Source of the DNA: Paraburkholderia edwinii
GTDB lineage: Bacteria > Pseudomonadota > Gammaproteobacteria > Burkholderiales > Burkholderiaceae
Reading direction: 5' to 3'
NCBI RefSeq assembly: GCF_019428685.1
Contig: NZ_CP080096.1
Span: forward strand, 496,001 to 560,000
Length of the DNA stretch: 64,000 nucleotides
The position numbers were made by a program, and so were the translations under genes. This document shows positions 10,327-19,815 of this stretch, piece after piece (within the stretch, counting starts at the first letter, position 1; each line of letters opens with the position of its first letter). The notes under the pieces were generated by a model. It worked only from the letters and a program-made list of their open reading frames with translations, made no database searches and was not told where the DNA came from.

Positions 10327-10610
10327 GACAATCTCCGCTGAGGCGCCCGATTAAAAGGGGGCGATCAAGAAGTCATGCCTACCCGCAGGGCAAGCCGCCC
10401 GCGCGCGCGGACACGCGCGAAATCACATCTGAAATATACCGGCGGGATGCCGGAACGGGCGAAAGTATACCAGCCATCGAAAGCTGCCGCTAAACCCGGC
10501 CCGGCGGGCCCTGTCGCTAAAAGCCGGGCCGGCGGGCGGCGGCCTTGTAAGGCTTGCCGGACCGCCCGGGTGGCATATCAGACGATGGTCGCATGAGCGT
10601 TCAGTGAACG

Positions 10611-11549
10611 TCAGATGAATGCGATCGAGCGATTACGGCCTTGTCGTTTAGCAGTGTAAAGGGCCGCATCGGCTTCGTTGATCAACGCTTCGTAAGCCGG
10701 GACACCGGCTCGCGCCGATGCGCCGCCGACGCTCGCAGTGACCGGCACGCTGACGCCGTGCACGTCGACCGGCGTGTCGCCGATCGTATGGCGGATTTTC
10801 TCGGCGACGAGCATCGCGTCTTCGAGCGGCGTGCACGGCAGCAGCAGCGCGAATTCCTCGCCGCCGAAGCGCCCGAACGTATCCTGCGCGCGCACGACGC
10901 CGGCCACGCGCTGCGCCATTTCGCGCAGCACCGAATCGCCCGCGACGTGCCCGAACTGGTCGTTGATCTTCTTGAAGTGATCGAGATCGAACAGCAAGAT
11001 GGACAGATCGCCGCCATAGCGCTGCCAGCGCGTGTACTCGTCGCGCAGCCGCACTTCGAAATAGCGCCGGTTCGCAATGCCGGTCAGCCCGTCGCGATCG
11101 GCATATTCCTGCAGCTTCGCCACCGCTTCCTCGCGTTCGCGTTGCATGATGCTCACGTGCGTCACATCGGAGACCGTTACACAAACGGCCTCCACTTCGC
11201 GATCGCGCATCAGCGGCATGAACGTGCAGTCCTGCTGCATAAAGTCGACGCCGCCGGTAATCGGCCGGTCGTGGTCGAACTTGAACAGATACGGCCGCTG
11301 CTCCCACGAGCTGAACGCGAAACTGCCGAGCTGGAACACGCTTTCGAGCTTGCGCGTGAGCCAGACGCGCGGCAGTTCCGGAAAGCTCGCGAAAATCGAT
11401 TTGCCGACCACCTGTTCGGCCGACAGGCCGCTGTGGTCGTGCATGAAGCGATTCCACATCAGGACGTTCATTTGCCGGTCGAGCACGAAAATGCCGAATC
11501 CGACGCGTTCAACCACCAGGTCACTCAGAGAGGCCGTCGAAACATTCAT
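10611..11549 (-). CDS. PAS-GGDEF diguanylate cyclase
   Basis: The 312-residue protein makes the second messenger cyclic di-GMP. An N-terminal PAS-like sensor domain (about residues 10-135) has the pattern VGFGIFVLDRQMNVLMWN. A short coiled linker leads to a GGDEF domain (about 150-310) with the intact active site GGEEF and, five residues before it, an RxxD inhibitory site (RAQD). It should therefore be active and subject to product inhibition. No membrane segment is visible, so it is probably cytoplasmic. Its ATG overlaps the stop of the CheC-like gene (ATGA), which places it last in a three-gene signalling operon. Confidence 0.93.
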   Translation of the reverse strand: MNVSTASLSDLVVERVGFGIFVLDRQMNVLMWNRFMHDHSGLSAEQVVGKSIFASFPELPRVWLTRKLESVFQLGSFAFSSWEQRPYLFKFDHDRPITGGVDFMQQDCTFMPLMRDREVEAVCVTVSDVTHVSIMQREREEAVAKLQEYADRDGLTGIANRRYFEVRLRDEYTRWQRYGGDLSILLFDLDHFKKINDQFGHVAGDSVLREMAQRVAGVVRAQDTFGRFGGEEFALLLPCTPLEDAMLVAEKIRHTIGDTPVDVHGVSVPVTASVGGASARAGVPAYEALINEADAALYTAKRQGRNRSIAFI

Positions 11550-12169
11550 AGGCTGGACAACAGTGCATCAAGTGCGTGATTGATATGCAGGATCGAGTCT
11601 TCGGCCATCAGCATGACGAGATGCGCGCGAAAACTCTGGTCCTCGAGCGAGAAGTTCACTTCGACGAGCAGCGCGACGCTCCACGCGAGGATGTTCGGCT
11701 GGAATACGTCGTCGAGCGACATCGTGAGGCCGAGCATGCCCGGCGCCGAGAACACCGGCGCGCGGCCGAGCTGTTCGAAGATGCACGAGACGCAGGCGCC
11801 CGTCAGCAGGTTCGCGATGTCGAAAATCAGCTCTTCCTGGCTGATCGCTTCGTAGGCGGATTTCGCATACGGGTCGCTCACGAGCGCGCACAGCTGTTCG
11901 ACGTTGCCGCTCTTGCAGATCACGAGCGCTTCGCCCTTGATGTCCGAGCGGAACCCCTGGCGCACCGCGGCGACGGTTTCACTGATGCCGGTCATGTCGC
12001 GCAGCGCCTGCGCCGCTTCGCGCACGTTGACGACACGCACGCGCGGCACCGACAGCTCGATAAACGCATCGAGCAGCAGCGCGAGACGCTTCGCGGCCTG
12101 CCCCATCGCGAGATTCGCCACCTCCTGCAGCGCGTCTCGCTGGTCTTCGTTGAGAACTGGCTCAGGCAT
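11546..12169 (-). CDS. CheC-like phosphatase domain protein
   Basis: CheC and CheX proteins dephosphorylate CheY-type receivers. The N-terminal helix of this 207-residue product has the D/S-x3-E-x2-N signature (D-ALQ-E-VA-N at about residues 13-20). A second, weaker copy occurs near residue 115 (E-LIF-D-IA-N), where the central acid is Asp in place of Glu. The gene overlaps both neighbours (eight bases with the CheY-like gene, four with the cyclase). A role in resetting the upstream receiver is therefore a reasonable inference, with cyclic di-GMP output downstream. No flagellar or chemotaxis genes are near. Confidence 0.8.
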   Translation of the reverse strand: MPEPVLNEDQRDALQEVANLAMGQAAKRLALLLDAFIELSVPRVRVVNVREAAQALRDMTGISETVAAVRQGFRSDIKGEALVICKSGNVEQLCALVSDPYAKSAYEAISQEELIFDIANLLTGACVSCIFEQLGRAPVFSAPGMLGLTMSLDDVFQPNILAWSVALLVEVNFSLEDQSFRAHLVMLMAEDSILHINHALDALLSSL

Positions 12170-12530
12170 ACAACCCGTACTCCTTGAGGATGGGAAGGAC
12201 CGCCTCGGGGGTCACGGGCTTCGCAATGAACGCGACCGCGCCCAGCGCGCGTACGCGTTCCTGCGCCATCGGCTGGATGTCCGCGGACACGACAATCACG
12301 AATGTGTTCAGATCTTCGTGCTGCAGCGCTTCCAGCACCTGGTAGCCCGTCATGTCCGGCATCGTCAGGTCGAGAAACATCACCGTGGCCTTGCCGGCGC
12401 GGTACAGTGCGAGTGCTTCGCGCCCATTCGACGCGTAGGCGATCTCGACGTCCCAGTCCGGCGGCAGTGCCTTTGTGAGCACCTTCCGGGCGAGCAGCGA
12501 ATCGTCGGCGATCACAATGGGCAAAGGCAT
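12162..12530 (-). CDS. CheY-like single-domain response regulator
   Basis: The 122-residue product is a lone receiver domain. The acidic pair D9-D10, phospho-acceptor D54 (MFLDLTMPD) and K104 (AFIAKPVT) are all present, so it should accept phosphate. It has no output domain and must work through partners. The overlap with the CheC-like gene suggests that gene product is the dephosphorylating partner. The kinase could be the hybrid sensor kinase encoded divergently from 13.2 kb, but this is only positional inference. Confidence 0.9.
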   Translation of the reverse strand: MPLPIVIADDSLLARKVLTKALPPDWDVEIAYASNGREALALYRAGKATVMFLDLTMPDMTGYQVLEALQHEDLNTFVIVVSADIQPMAQERVRALGAVAFIAKPVTPEAVLPILKEYGLYA

Positions 12531-13206
12531 GGCGGCAGAATCGGTAAACGGAATTGTCTCGTGCGTATTATCGGCGGCTGTCGGCGGTTCTTTAATGACC
12601 GGCCGGATTTACTGCGTGCAGGGCGGAAATGCTGCGGCCCGCTCAGGTACACGCGGTACGAAAAAGGGCGAAGGAGTGCGGCGCCGCGCCGTGCAGTGGT
12701 CGACATACACGGGAATAGTCGCGTACGCGTCGAAAGACGATAATGGCCGGCATTTTTGAACCCCACCCGTAGCAGAATCTGCGCGGCAACGGGCGTGATG
12801 CATACCGTGCTGCCCCGCTGACGATCGCTGACTAATCGCTGACTATCGCGAATGACCCTTCCGTCTCGTCTGACTGGGATGTCGGGGCGCCCTCGCGCGA
12901 TTGCGTCCGGACATGGCGGGCGCATGGCTTATCTGGGGCGCAATTCTCAAAGCAAACCGGCGAAAAGGCAACTCGCCAAAATGCGGTACATCGAAAAAAA
13001 GTCACTCAAATGACCAGCAGTTTCGGGGACGTTTTAACCACTAATCAACAAAATGTCGCCGTTTATACTTTTGTGTACGTTTGCGCTTCCGGATTTGTCA
13101 CTGTTTCGCGGACACTCCGGCCCATCTGACAGAATTCGAATTGCAGCCCTCACCGCTCGCCGTATGATGGTGGAAGTCATGCCTGCCCTTTCCGACTTTT
13201 GCCGCG
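12531..13206. other. Intergenic region between divergent signalling genes
   Basis: I see no convincing gene in this 676-bp stretch. The open frames in it are short and have no recognisable domain. The AT-rich part at about 12990-13090 is the likely promoter region of the hybrid kinase. The part next to 12530 should hold the promoter of the CheY-like operon. Confidence 0.5.
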
Positions 13207-15486
13207 GTGTCCAAGATGACTTCTGAACGGCGCGAATCGGCTGAAGAAAATCGTGACGCTGGCAACCGGTCCGAGGAGACCGTGTTTCCGGCCGTGCCCG
13301 AGCACAATTTCGCCGTCCGGCGCATGACGCTGATCGCGCTGCTGATCGCCGCGATCATCCTGCCCTGCGTGTTCGTCGCCGTGATGGCGTTCAACGACTT
13401 CCGCGCCCGTGAGGCGGAAGCGACCGACGTGACGCTGCGCACCGTGCGCGTCGCGGAAGAACACGCGCTGAAAGTATTCGACATGAACGAAGCGCTCGAC
13501 GCGCGCGTCGTCGATCTCGTGCAAGGTCTCGACGACGCCGGCATTCGCACGCGCGAAGCGCAGATCCACGACAAGCTCGATTCGATCGGCGGCGGTTATC
13601 CGCAGGTTGCGTCGATGTCGATTTTCAGCAGCGACGGCACGCTGCTCGCGAGCAGCCGCTTCTATCCGGCGCCGCCGCTATCGATTGCCGGACGCGACGA
13701 TTTCATCGGCATTCGCAACGGCAGCGTGATCGAGCATGTGTCGCGCGTGATGTCCGGCTCGGCGGCGGACGGCGAAGTCGTGTTCAACACCGGCGTTGCG
13801 CGCCGCAACGGCGACGATGCGTTTGCCGGCATCGTCTCGGTCGCGCTGCGCTCCGGCTATTTCAGCGACTTCTATCGCGATCTGCTGGGCGGCAGCGGCT
13901 CGCCGATGACGATGGGTCTGACGCGCACCGACGGCGCTGTGCTCGCGCACTATCCTCCGAGCAGCAGAGCGGCCGCTGAACCGCAGAAATCGTCGTTCAC
14001 CGAGGCGCTCGCCGAGGGCCGCCGCGCGGGCGTCGTGCGCGTGCATTCGATGCTGTATGGCGACACGCAGATCGTCGCGTTCCGGCGCGTCGGTTCCTAT
14101 CCGGTGTACGTGGCGTGCGGCTATCGCACGTCGGCGATCTGGGCCGCGTGGTACCGGCACTTAAGCGTGCTGATTCTCGCGATGTTCGTGCCGTCGGTCG
14201 TGTTGTGGTGCGTCATCTGGCTTTCGTTGAAACGGCTTGCCGCCGAAGAGGAAGCGTGGGAGCGCTGGCAGGCCGAAGCGTCGATGCGGCGCTCGATCGA
14301 ATCCGCGTACCGGCAGTCGCGCAAGATGGAAGCGCTCGGCAATCTCGTGGGCAGCGTCGCGCACGACTTCAACAATCTGCTGATGATCGTCTCAGCAAAT
14401 ATCCAGATTTTGCGCAGACGAAAAGCGGCCGCATTCGATCGCGAACTGTCGGCCGTCGAGCGCGCGCTGAAAAGCGGCCAATCGCTGACGCGCCAGCTAC
14501 TCGGCGTGGCGCGCAAGCAGCCGCTGCGCAACGAAACGCTCGCGGTTGAACGCTGGTTGCCCGGCTGCCGCGAATTGTTGCGCGCCTCGCTCGGCGCTAA
14601 GGTGTCGCTCGTGATGGACATCGGCGTCGGCGTCTGGCCGATTCGCATCGACGTTGCGGAGCTCGAGCTCGCGTTGATCAACGTTGCCGTCAATGCGCGC
14701 GACGCGATGCCGAACGGCGGACGCTTCACGGTGCGCGCGAAGAACATCACGTTCCGTCACGAAGACGGTTTTCCGCTGACTGGCGAGTTCGTTCAGCTGT
14801 CGCTCGAGGATACCGGCGTCGGCATGCCGCCCGACGTGCTCGCGCGCGCGTTCGAGCCGCTCTTCACGACCAAGCCGAAGGGCATGGGCACGGGCCTCGG
14901 CCTGCCGCAAGTGTTCGCGTTCTGCGAGCGCTCGGGCGGCCTTGCCGCCATCGACAGCGCGACCGGCGCGGGCACCTCGGTGCGACTTTACCTGCCGCGC
15001 ACGACCGGCGAACCGGTTCAGGCCGAAGCGCCGATTGAGCCGATCATCGCAGAGAGCGAGACGCCGCAAGGGCTGCGCATTCTGCTCGTCGAAGACAACG
15101 ACGAAGTGGCGGCCGGCACCGAAGCGCTGCTGCAGATGATGGGTCATGAGGTGACCTGCGTGTTCAACGCCGACACGGCGCTGCGTCTGCTCGACGATGC
15201 GCGCGCCAAGCGGGCCAGGAGCGGCGAGCCCTTGCCGTTCGACCTCGTGATTTCGGACATCCATATGCCGGGCAAGCTCAACGGCATCGATCTCGCGGAA
15301 GCGATCCAGCACTTCGAAACGAAGCTGCCGGTCGTGCTCGTGACCGGTTACGCGGAAGAACTCGAGCGCGCGCGGCATGTCGATGCGCACGTTTTGCCGA
15401 AGCCGTTCGATATCGCGCTACTAGATCAGTTTTTGCAGACGCTGCAGCAGGATCTCGCGTCACCGGATCCGCATCCGACTCATTAA
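13207..15486 (+). CDS. Hybrid sensor histidine kinase with periplasmic sensor and receiver
   Basis: This about 759-residue membrane protein has a first transmembrane helix at about residues 38-60 and a second at about 318-343. Between them lies a periplasmic region that fits a Cache/PDC-type sensor. The kinase core follows, with the phospho-acceptor histidine in VAHDFNNLL and a GTGLGLP nucleotide box. A C-terminal receiver domain (about 620-755) has the acceptor Asp in DLVISDIHMPG. The first start is GTG 13207; an ATG three codons later (13216) is equally possible and neither has a strong ribosome site. There is no DNA-binding output domain, so phosphate must go to a separate regulator. Confidence 0.9.
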   Translation: MSKMTSERRESAEENRDAGNRSEETVFPAVPEHNFAVRRMTLIALLIAAIILPCVFVAVMAFNDFRAREAEATDVTLRTVRVAEEHALKVFDMNEALDARVVDLVQGLDDAGIRTREAQIHDKLDSIGGGYPQVASMSIFSSDGTLLASSRFYPAPPLSIAGRDDFIGIRNGSVIEHVSRVMSGSAADGEVVFNTGVARRNGDDAFAGIVSVALRSGYFSDFYRDLLGGSGSPMTMGLTRTDGAVLAHYPPSSRAAAEPQKSSFTEALAEGRRAGVVRVHSMLYGDTQIVAFRRVGSYPVYVACGYRTSAIWAAWYRHLSVLILAMFVPSVVLWCVIWLSLKRLAAEEEAWERWQAEASMRRSIESAYRQSRKMEALGNLVGSVAHDFNNLLMIVSANIQILRRRKAAAFDRELSAVERALKSGQSLTRQLLGVARKQPLRNETLAVERWLPGCRELLRASLGAKVSLVMDIGVGVWPIRIDVAELELALINVAVNARDAMPNGGRFTVRAKNITFRHEDGFPLTGEFVQLSLEDTGVGMPPDVLARAFEPLFTTKPKGMGTGLGLPQVFAFCERSGGLAAIDSATGAGTSVRLYLPRTTGEPVQAEAPIEPIIAESETPQGLRILLVEDNDEVAAGTEALLQMMGHEVTCVFNADTALRLLDDARAKRARSGEPLPFDLVISDIHMPGKLNGIDLAEAIQHFETKLPVVLVTGYAEELERARHVDAHVLPKPFDIALLDQFLQTLQQDLASPDPHPTH

Positions 15487-15858
15487 GCGCGGCTATCGCC
15501 GCTCGCGTTACCGGTTCTTTGTAAAAAGGGCGGTGCGTAGGCGGTGCGGATGCGTTGCGTTGCGGTGCGATTTGAGTCGGCTTTGTTCGGGTCTTGCCTG
15601 GGCCTTGCTTTGGCCTTACGCGGCGGATTTGCGTATGTGCTGCGGTTGCCGCGGCGCGCTCGTGCGCCATCGCTTGTTGTGCGTTATCGCAGGGCTCTGC
15701 TTGCGCCGCTTTTGGCACCGCTTTTGACGCCATGGTTGCCACTGCTCTTGCAATGCCTCCCGGCACGATCGTTGCGGCCTTTCCGGTTAACGCCGGCTGG
15801 CGAGTGACGGCATTACGCCGTCGCGCCGCCGGCTCGAGCAAACCACCGGGAGGCAGCC
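15487..15858. other. Intergenic region with no supported gene
   Basis: The stretch is skewed and rich in short open frames without recognisable motifs. A ribosome site (GGGAGG, about 15847) precedes the next gene. I see no terminator with a U-tract. Confidence 0.45.
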
Positions 15859-17691
15859 ATGCGACATACGGTCATCGGCCTGTTCAACACCTATGCGGAA
15901 GCGGACGGCGCGCGCAACGCACTCGTGCAATCGGGCTTCGCTTATCACGAGGTCGAGTTGCGGGCGAACCCTGAGACGGCGTCCGATGCGATTGCGGACG
16001 AATCGCCGGGCGTGCTCGCCAATATCGAGCGCTTTTTTTCGAGCCTGTTTTCGACGTCCGGGTCCAGTCTCAACGAGCCGATCGCCGAACGCTATACCGA
16101 TGCGGTACGGCGCGGCGCGGTCCTCGTCGCCGTCGACGCGACCTCCGACGCCCACACGGAACTCGCCCACAACATGCTGATGCGGCTGGGTGCGCGCGAC
16201 GTTAGCGAGCGCGCTCGCTTCGAGCCGCCGCCACCGCGCGACGCTGGAGAAACCGCGCAGGCGAGGCGCGAACATTCGATGCTCGATGAGTTGGGCCTCG
16301 GCACGCCGGCCGCGGTGCCGACTGCTGCGCAGCCGCCGAATGAGGCGTTACGCGCGATGGAAGAAGAGCGTCGCTACGAGCGCGTCGATGCGCCGCCGCA
16401 CGATACGCCGATCGATGATGAAGCCGCACGGACCGCGATTGCGGCCGGCAGCGCGCCTGGATCCGGCGCCGTGCTGCGGCCGGATCTGGCCGATACCGCC
16501 GATGCCGGACGTCGCGAACTCGATGAAGCGGCGATGCGCGAGGCGCAGATGCGGGAGCAGCAAGTGCCGCACACGCGGATGACTCAGGTCGAAACGCGTA
16601 GCGATCGGATGCGTGAAGCGCAGATGCAGCGCGATATACCATCCGCGCCCCTCGCGCCGTCGTCCCCAGCGCCGTCCGCGCCGCCGCGCGACGAGTTTTC
16701 GCGCACATCGGGCGGCGCTTCATCAAGCATGGGCGATGAGCCTGCGTATCCGGCGAGAACAGTTCGCGGTGCTGCGCAATATCAATCGGATCCTGCGGAC
16801 ATCAGCCGGGCGACGCCTCTGCCCGGCGAAGGTCTATGGCAGCGCGACATGGCAGCAGAACGCAGCTCGCGGACGGGCAGCGTCAATCCTCGCTATCCGG
16901 AGCCGGCTGCAACGCCCCAAGGCGTTTCACCGGTGCGCGATGAACATCAACCACCGCAAATGATGCCTGATGCGGATTTGTCGTCGGATATGACAGGGGT
17001 CAGCGGACGCGATGAAGCCCAACGTGAAGTTCGCGGCGCTGGCATGCCGGACGAAAGAAGTGTCGAACGGAACGACGATCGTATGCGGGGCAGCCCGTCC
17101 GCGGCCGGCACGCCTGGCATGATGAATGAACACGAGGCGCGCGAGCAGTTGCGCGGCGCCGACCGCGGGGTCGACCGCGGAGTCGACTATTCGCAGCCGA
17201 CGGTCGGAAACGATGCGCCGCGACGCATGTCGTCCGACGATACGCGCGGTCCGGATTTGCGTGCTCCGACGCCATCGGCCACACAGTCGCCTTATCGACC
17301 GTCGTCACAGACGACATCCGAGGCATCGCCGACAACTTCGAGTGCATCCGCCGCCAGTCAACAGGGTGCGGCCCGCAACGCCCGCGACGGCGATCTCGGC
17401 GCGCCGATTCCCGACGAATTCCTCGAGTACGAGGAGGACTTCCGTCTGCATTACGACGAGCAGTTCGGTACGCGCGAAGGCGCACGGTACGACGAATACG
17501 TGCCGGCCTACCGGTACGGCGCGACGATGGGACGCGATACGCGCTATCAGGACCGGCCATGGGATGACGACGTCGAACTCGATGCGCGTCACGACTGGGA
17601 ACGCGCGGCGCCAGAGGGAAGCTGGGATCGCTTCAAGGCTGCGGTGCGGCACGGATGGGAGCGTGTGACAGGTCATCATCACCATCATTGA
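15859..17691 (+). CDS. Large disordered stress-type protein with conserved ends and natural His tail
   Basis: The 610-residue product has three parts. The first about 110 residues (MRHTVIGLFNTYAEADGA and onward) resemble the general-stress 17M/YflT-type domain. The middle about 400 residues are low in complexity, rich in Arg, Ala, Pro, Met, Gln and charged residues, and look disordered. The last about 85 residues are ordered-looking and aromatic, with YEEDFRLHYDEQFG, YRYGATMGRDTRY and SWDRFKAAVRHGWERVTG, and end in HHHHH. The ends recall Burkholderia proteins of unknown function. The function is not known. A role in stress protection is inference from the N-terminal domain only. Confidence 0.7.
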   Translation: MRHTVIGLFNTYAEADGARNALVQSGFAYHEVELRANPETASDAIADESPGVLANIERFFSSLFSTSGSSLNEPIAERYTDAVRRGAVLVAVDATSDAHTELAHNMLMRLGARDVSERARFEPPPPRDAGETAQARREHSMLDELGLGTPAAVPTAAQPPNEALRAMEEERRYERVDAPPHDTPIDDEAARTAIAAGSAPGSGAVLRPDLADTADAGRRELDEAAMREAQMREQQVPHTRMTQVETRSDRMREAQMQRDIPSAPLAPSSPAPSAPPRDEFSRTSGGASSSMGDEPAYPARTVRGAAQYQSDPADISRATPLPGEGLWQRDMAAERSSRTGSVNPRYPEPAATPQGVSPVRDEHQPPQMMPDADLSSDMTGVSGRDEAQREVRGAGMPDERSVERNDDRMRGSPSAAGTPGMMNEHEAREQLRGADRGVDRGVDYSQPTVGNDAPRRMSSDDTRGPDLRAPTPSATQSPYRPSSQTTSEASPTTSSASAASQQGAARNARDGDLGAPIPDEFLEYEEDFRLHYDEQFGTREGARYDEYVPAYRYGATMGRDTRYQDRPWDDDVELDARHDWERAAPEGSWDRFKAAVRHGWERVTGHHHHH

Positions 17692-17838
17692 CGACCGATG
17701 ACTGTCACGATGATCGGCCGGACAGCGGCGCCATGCACGCGAGGCGTAGGGCGCCGCTTCAATCGAAACCGGGTCGACGCGCAGCTTGATGCGCGATTCG
17801 ACAGGCAGGCAGACGGCGCGTGCGTCGCGCTGCCGCGA

Positions 17839-18390
17839 TCAGACCTTGTGTTTCTTTACCCAGGCGACGAAGGTGTCGACGAAGTTTTGCAGGAATTCGC
17901 GCGTGTCGTCGTTGACGATCGCGCCGTTTGCATCGATGCGCGAAGGATCGTGCTTAACGAAGATTTCGGGCTGGCCCATCGTCGGCACATCGAGATAAGC
18001 GAGCACATTGCGCAGATGTTGCTGCGCGAGCGCGCTGCCCATCGCACCCGGCGACGTGCCGCACACTGCGCCCGGCTTGCCGCCCCACGAGCTGTGGCCC
18101 CACGGACGCGAACCCCAGTCGAGCGCGTTCTTCAGCACACCTGGCATCGAACGGTTGTATTCGGGCGTGACGAACAGCAGGGCGTCGGCCGACTCGATTT
18201 GCCGCTTGAAGTGGCGCGCCGCTTCCGGGAAATCGGCGTCGTACTCCTGGTTGTACAGCGGCAGGTTACCGATCTCGACGAACTCGAACTTGAATTCGGC
18301 CGGCGCAAGCGAAATCAAGGCATGCGCGAGCTGACGGTTGAAAGACTCGCGGCGCAGGCTCCCTACGATGACTGCGATCTGATAAGCCAT
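17839..18390 (-). CDS. NADPH-dependent FMN reductase (ChrR/quinone-reductase type)
   Basis: The 183-residue flavoprotein belongs to the NADPH-dependent FMN reductase family, which reduces quinones, chromate or similar acceptors in the cytoplasm. The FMN phosphate-binding loop GSLRRESFNRQLA is at residues 10-22. The flavin-contact segment TPEYNRSMPGVLKNALDW is at about 79-96. Length is normal for the family. It stands alone, with the convergent stress-type gene downstream. Substrate cannot be told from sequence. Confidence 0.9.
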   Translation of the reverse strand: MAYQIAVIVGSLRRESFNRQLAHALISLAPAEFKFEFVEIGNLPLYNQEYDADFPEAARHFKRQIESADALLFVTPEYNRSMPGVLKNALDWGSRPWGHSSWGGKPGAVCGTSPGAMGSALAQQHLRNVLAYLDVPTMGQPEIFVKHDPSRIDANGAIVNDDTREFLQNFVDTFVAWVKKHKV

Positions 18391-18469
18391 GGTGTCGTTC
18401 CCATTGAGTTACTTCGGTTAAAGATACGGCCCGTTAATCATAGCGGTATTCGCGAAGTTGCTTCGGGTC

Positions 18470-18530
18470 TGTGGATAAGTCTGAAGCCAGGTCTGTTATC
18501 CACAGATTTCGGGGAAAACCTTGTGGATAA
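18470..18530. promoter_or_regulatory. Cluster of three consensus DnaA boxes
   Basis: Three exact TTATCCACA boxes lie within 61 bp: 18470-18478 (as TGTGGATAA), 18496-18504 (TTATCCACA) and 18522-18530 (TGTGGATAA). Their starts are 26 bp apart each time, with alternating orientation. They sit between the FMN reductase start and a small gene. This regularity is unlikely by chance. I saw no perfect box in the iteron field at 26-27.5 kb. Confidence 0.8.
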
Positions 18531-18743
18531 ATCGACTCTTTTCCTTGTGACTCAAGCTTGCGATCGGCTAGCAGGCGAGCAGCAAAAACTACCGCAAACC
18601 ATGCGTTCCGATTACAAAGTGCCGCGAACTTGTAGCGCGACGCTTCTTCGAACCTTTAGCGGACCGGCACATCTCGAATCGCGCAAACTTTCTAGTTGTG
18701 CGCGCAACGGTGCAGGCGCAGTTTCTTACGGAGGGTTGACAGC

Positions 18744-18953
18744 ATGACGCGCATTTCCTCAGGTAAATCGCATGACGAAGCATTGGCCGCGCGCAAAGGC
18801 CAACGGCAAAAAGCGCAAGAACAGGCGGGCGGCGATATGGCCGTCGAAAACACACAGTCCGATGCGGAACATAGCTGCGGCGAGTTGTCCGAAGAGGGCA
18901 AGAAGGTGTGGCGAACGGGTAGCGGGCTCGACGGCGGCGGCAAGAGTTCCTGA
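18744..18953 (+). CDS. Small hydrophilic protein of unknown function
   Basis: The 69-residue product is charged and polar throughout (MTRISSGKSHDEALAARKG at the start, GSGLDGGGKSS at the end) with one Cys and no membrane segment. I chose ATG 18744 because a strong ribosome site, ACGGAGGG, ends seven bases before it. The product looks disordered, similar in character to small stress-related proteins, but I do not recognise a family. Confidence 0.6.
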   Translation: MTRISSGKSHDEALAARKGQRQKAQEQAGGDMAVENTQSDAEHSCGELSEEGKKVWRTGSGLDGGGKSS

Positions 18954-19203
18954 CTTTATGTTGTTGCTACCTTGAGCGTTTCGCTAGTCGTCGACTTTTA
19001 GTCGTATCGAACGCTTGCTGATTGGATGAAATTGATTCGTCCTGGCAGCAAGTGAGGGAAAATGTGCGCCGAGCCTTGCCAAAGGCGCTTTTTCTCTCAC
19101 TGATGAATACAAGCCATCGTTCCATGCGCCGGCGTCGGCGCTGTACCCGCTTTGCTGTTCTACGTTTCCGCTTTTCGTTTCGCGCTGAAAATCGGGGACT
19201 TGC

Positions 19204-19815
19204 ATGAGGACGCTGATCGAAGAGCGGGCGTTCGACGATCCCGCGTATCTCGAGCGGCTACGCCGCGATCTGGTGCGTTTTGCGCGGCTTCAGTTGCGCG
19301 ACGCGGCAGCCGCCGAAGATGCCGTGCAGGAAGCGCTGGCTGCGGCGTGGACGCAGGCTGATCGTTTTGCCGGCCAATCGGAGCACAAGACGTGGGTATT
19401 CGGCATCCTGCGTCACAAGCTCGTCGATACCCTGCGCGCCCGCAAGCGCACGATCAATCTCTCCGCGCTCGACGACGAAATCGATGGCGAATCTTTGCTC
19501 GATCGCGAGCTATTCAAGGAAAACGGCCACTGGTCTCGCGAAGCGCAGCCGCGCTCGTGGCCGACGCCCGAACGTGCGATGCGTCAGCAACAGTTCTGGA
19601 CGCTGTTCGAGATGTGCCTCGATCATCTGCCTGAACAGATCGGCCGCGTGTTTATGATGCGTGAGTTCCTCGACCTCGAGACCAATCAGATCTGCAGTGA
19701 GCTGCAATTGTCCGCGAACCACTGCAGCGTGCTTATTTATCGCGCCCGCCTGCGGCTGCGCACATGCCTGACCGAAAAGGGCTTTTCCAGCGGGGACGTC
19801 GATGGGGAAATGTAA
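19204..19815 (+). CDS. ECF-type RNA polymerase sigma factor
   Basis: The 203-residue product has sigma region 2 at about residues 15-80 (DAAAAEDAVQEALAAAW, then HKTWVFGILRHKLVDTLRA). Region 4 lies at about 135-190 (LPEQIGRVFMMREFLDLE, then a helix-turn-helix ending in CSVLIYRARLRLR). This is the usual size for an ECF sigma factor. Its stop lies 14 bases inside a small zinc-finger gene, the classic arrangement for a sigma factor with its regulator. The target promoters are unknown. Confidence 0.9.
   Translation: MRTLIEERAFDDPAYLERLRRDLVRFARLQLRDAAAAEDAVQEALAAAWTQADRFAGQSEHKTWVFGILRHKLVDTLRARKRTINLSALDDEIDGESLLDRELFKENGHWSREAQPRSWPTPERAMRQQQFWTLFEMCLDHLPEQIGRVFMMREFLDLETNQICSELQLSANHCSVLIYRARLRLRTCLTEKGFSSGDVDGEM

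Noticed and set aside
12512..12925. 137-residue open frame upstream of the CheY-like gene
   Set aside because: Arg/Pro-rich shadow sequence; no ribosome site and no domain.
15278..15841. 187-residue open frame on the minus strand
   Set aside because: Half of it lies inside the hybrid kinase gene and the rest is Ala/Arg-rich without motifs or ribosome site.
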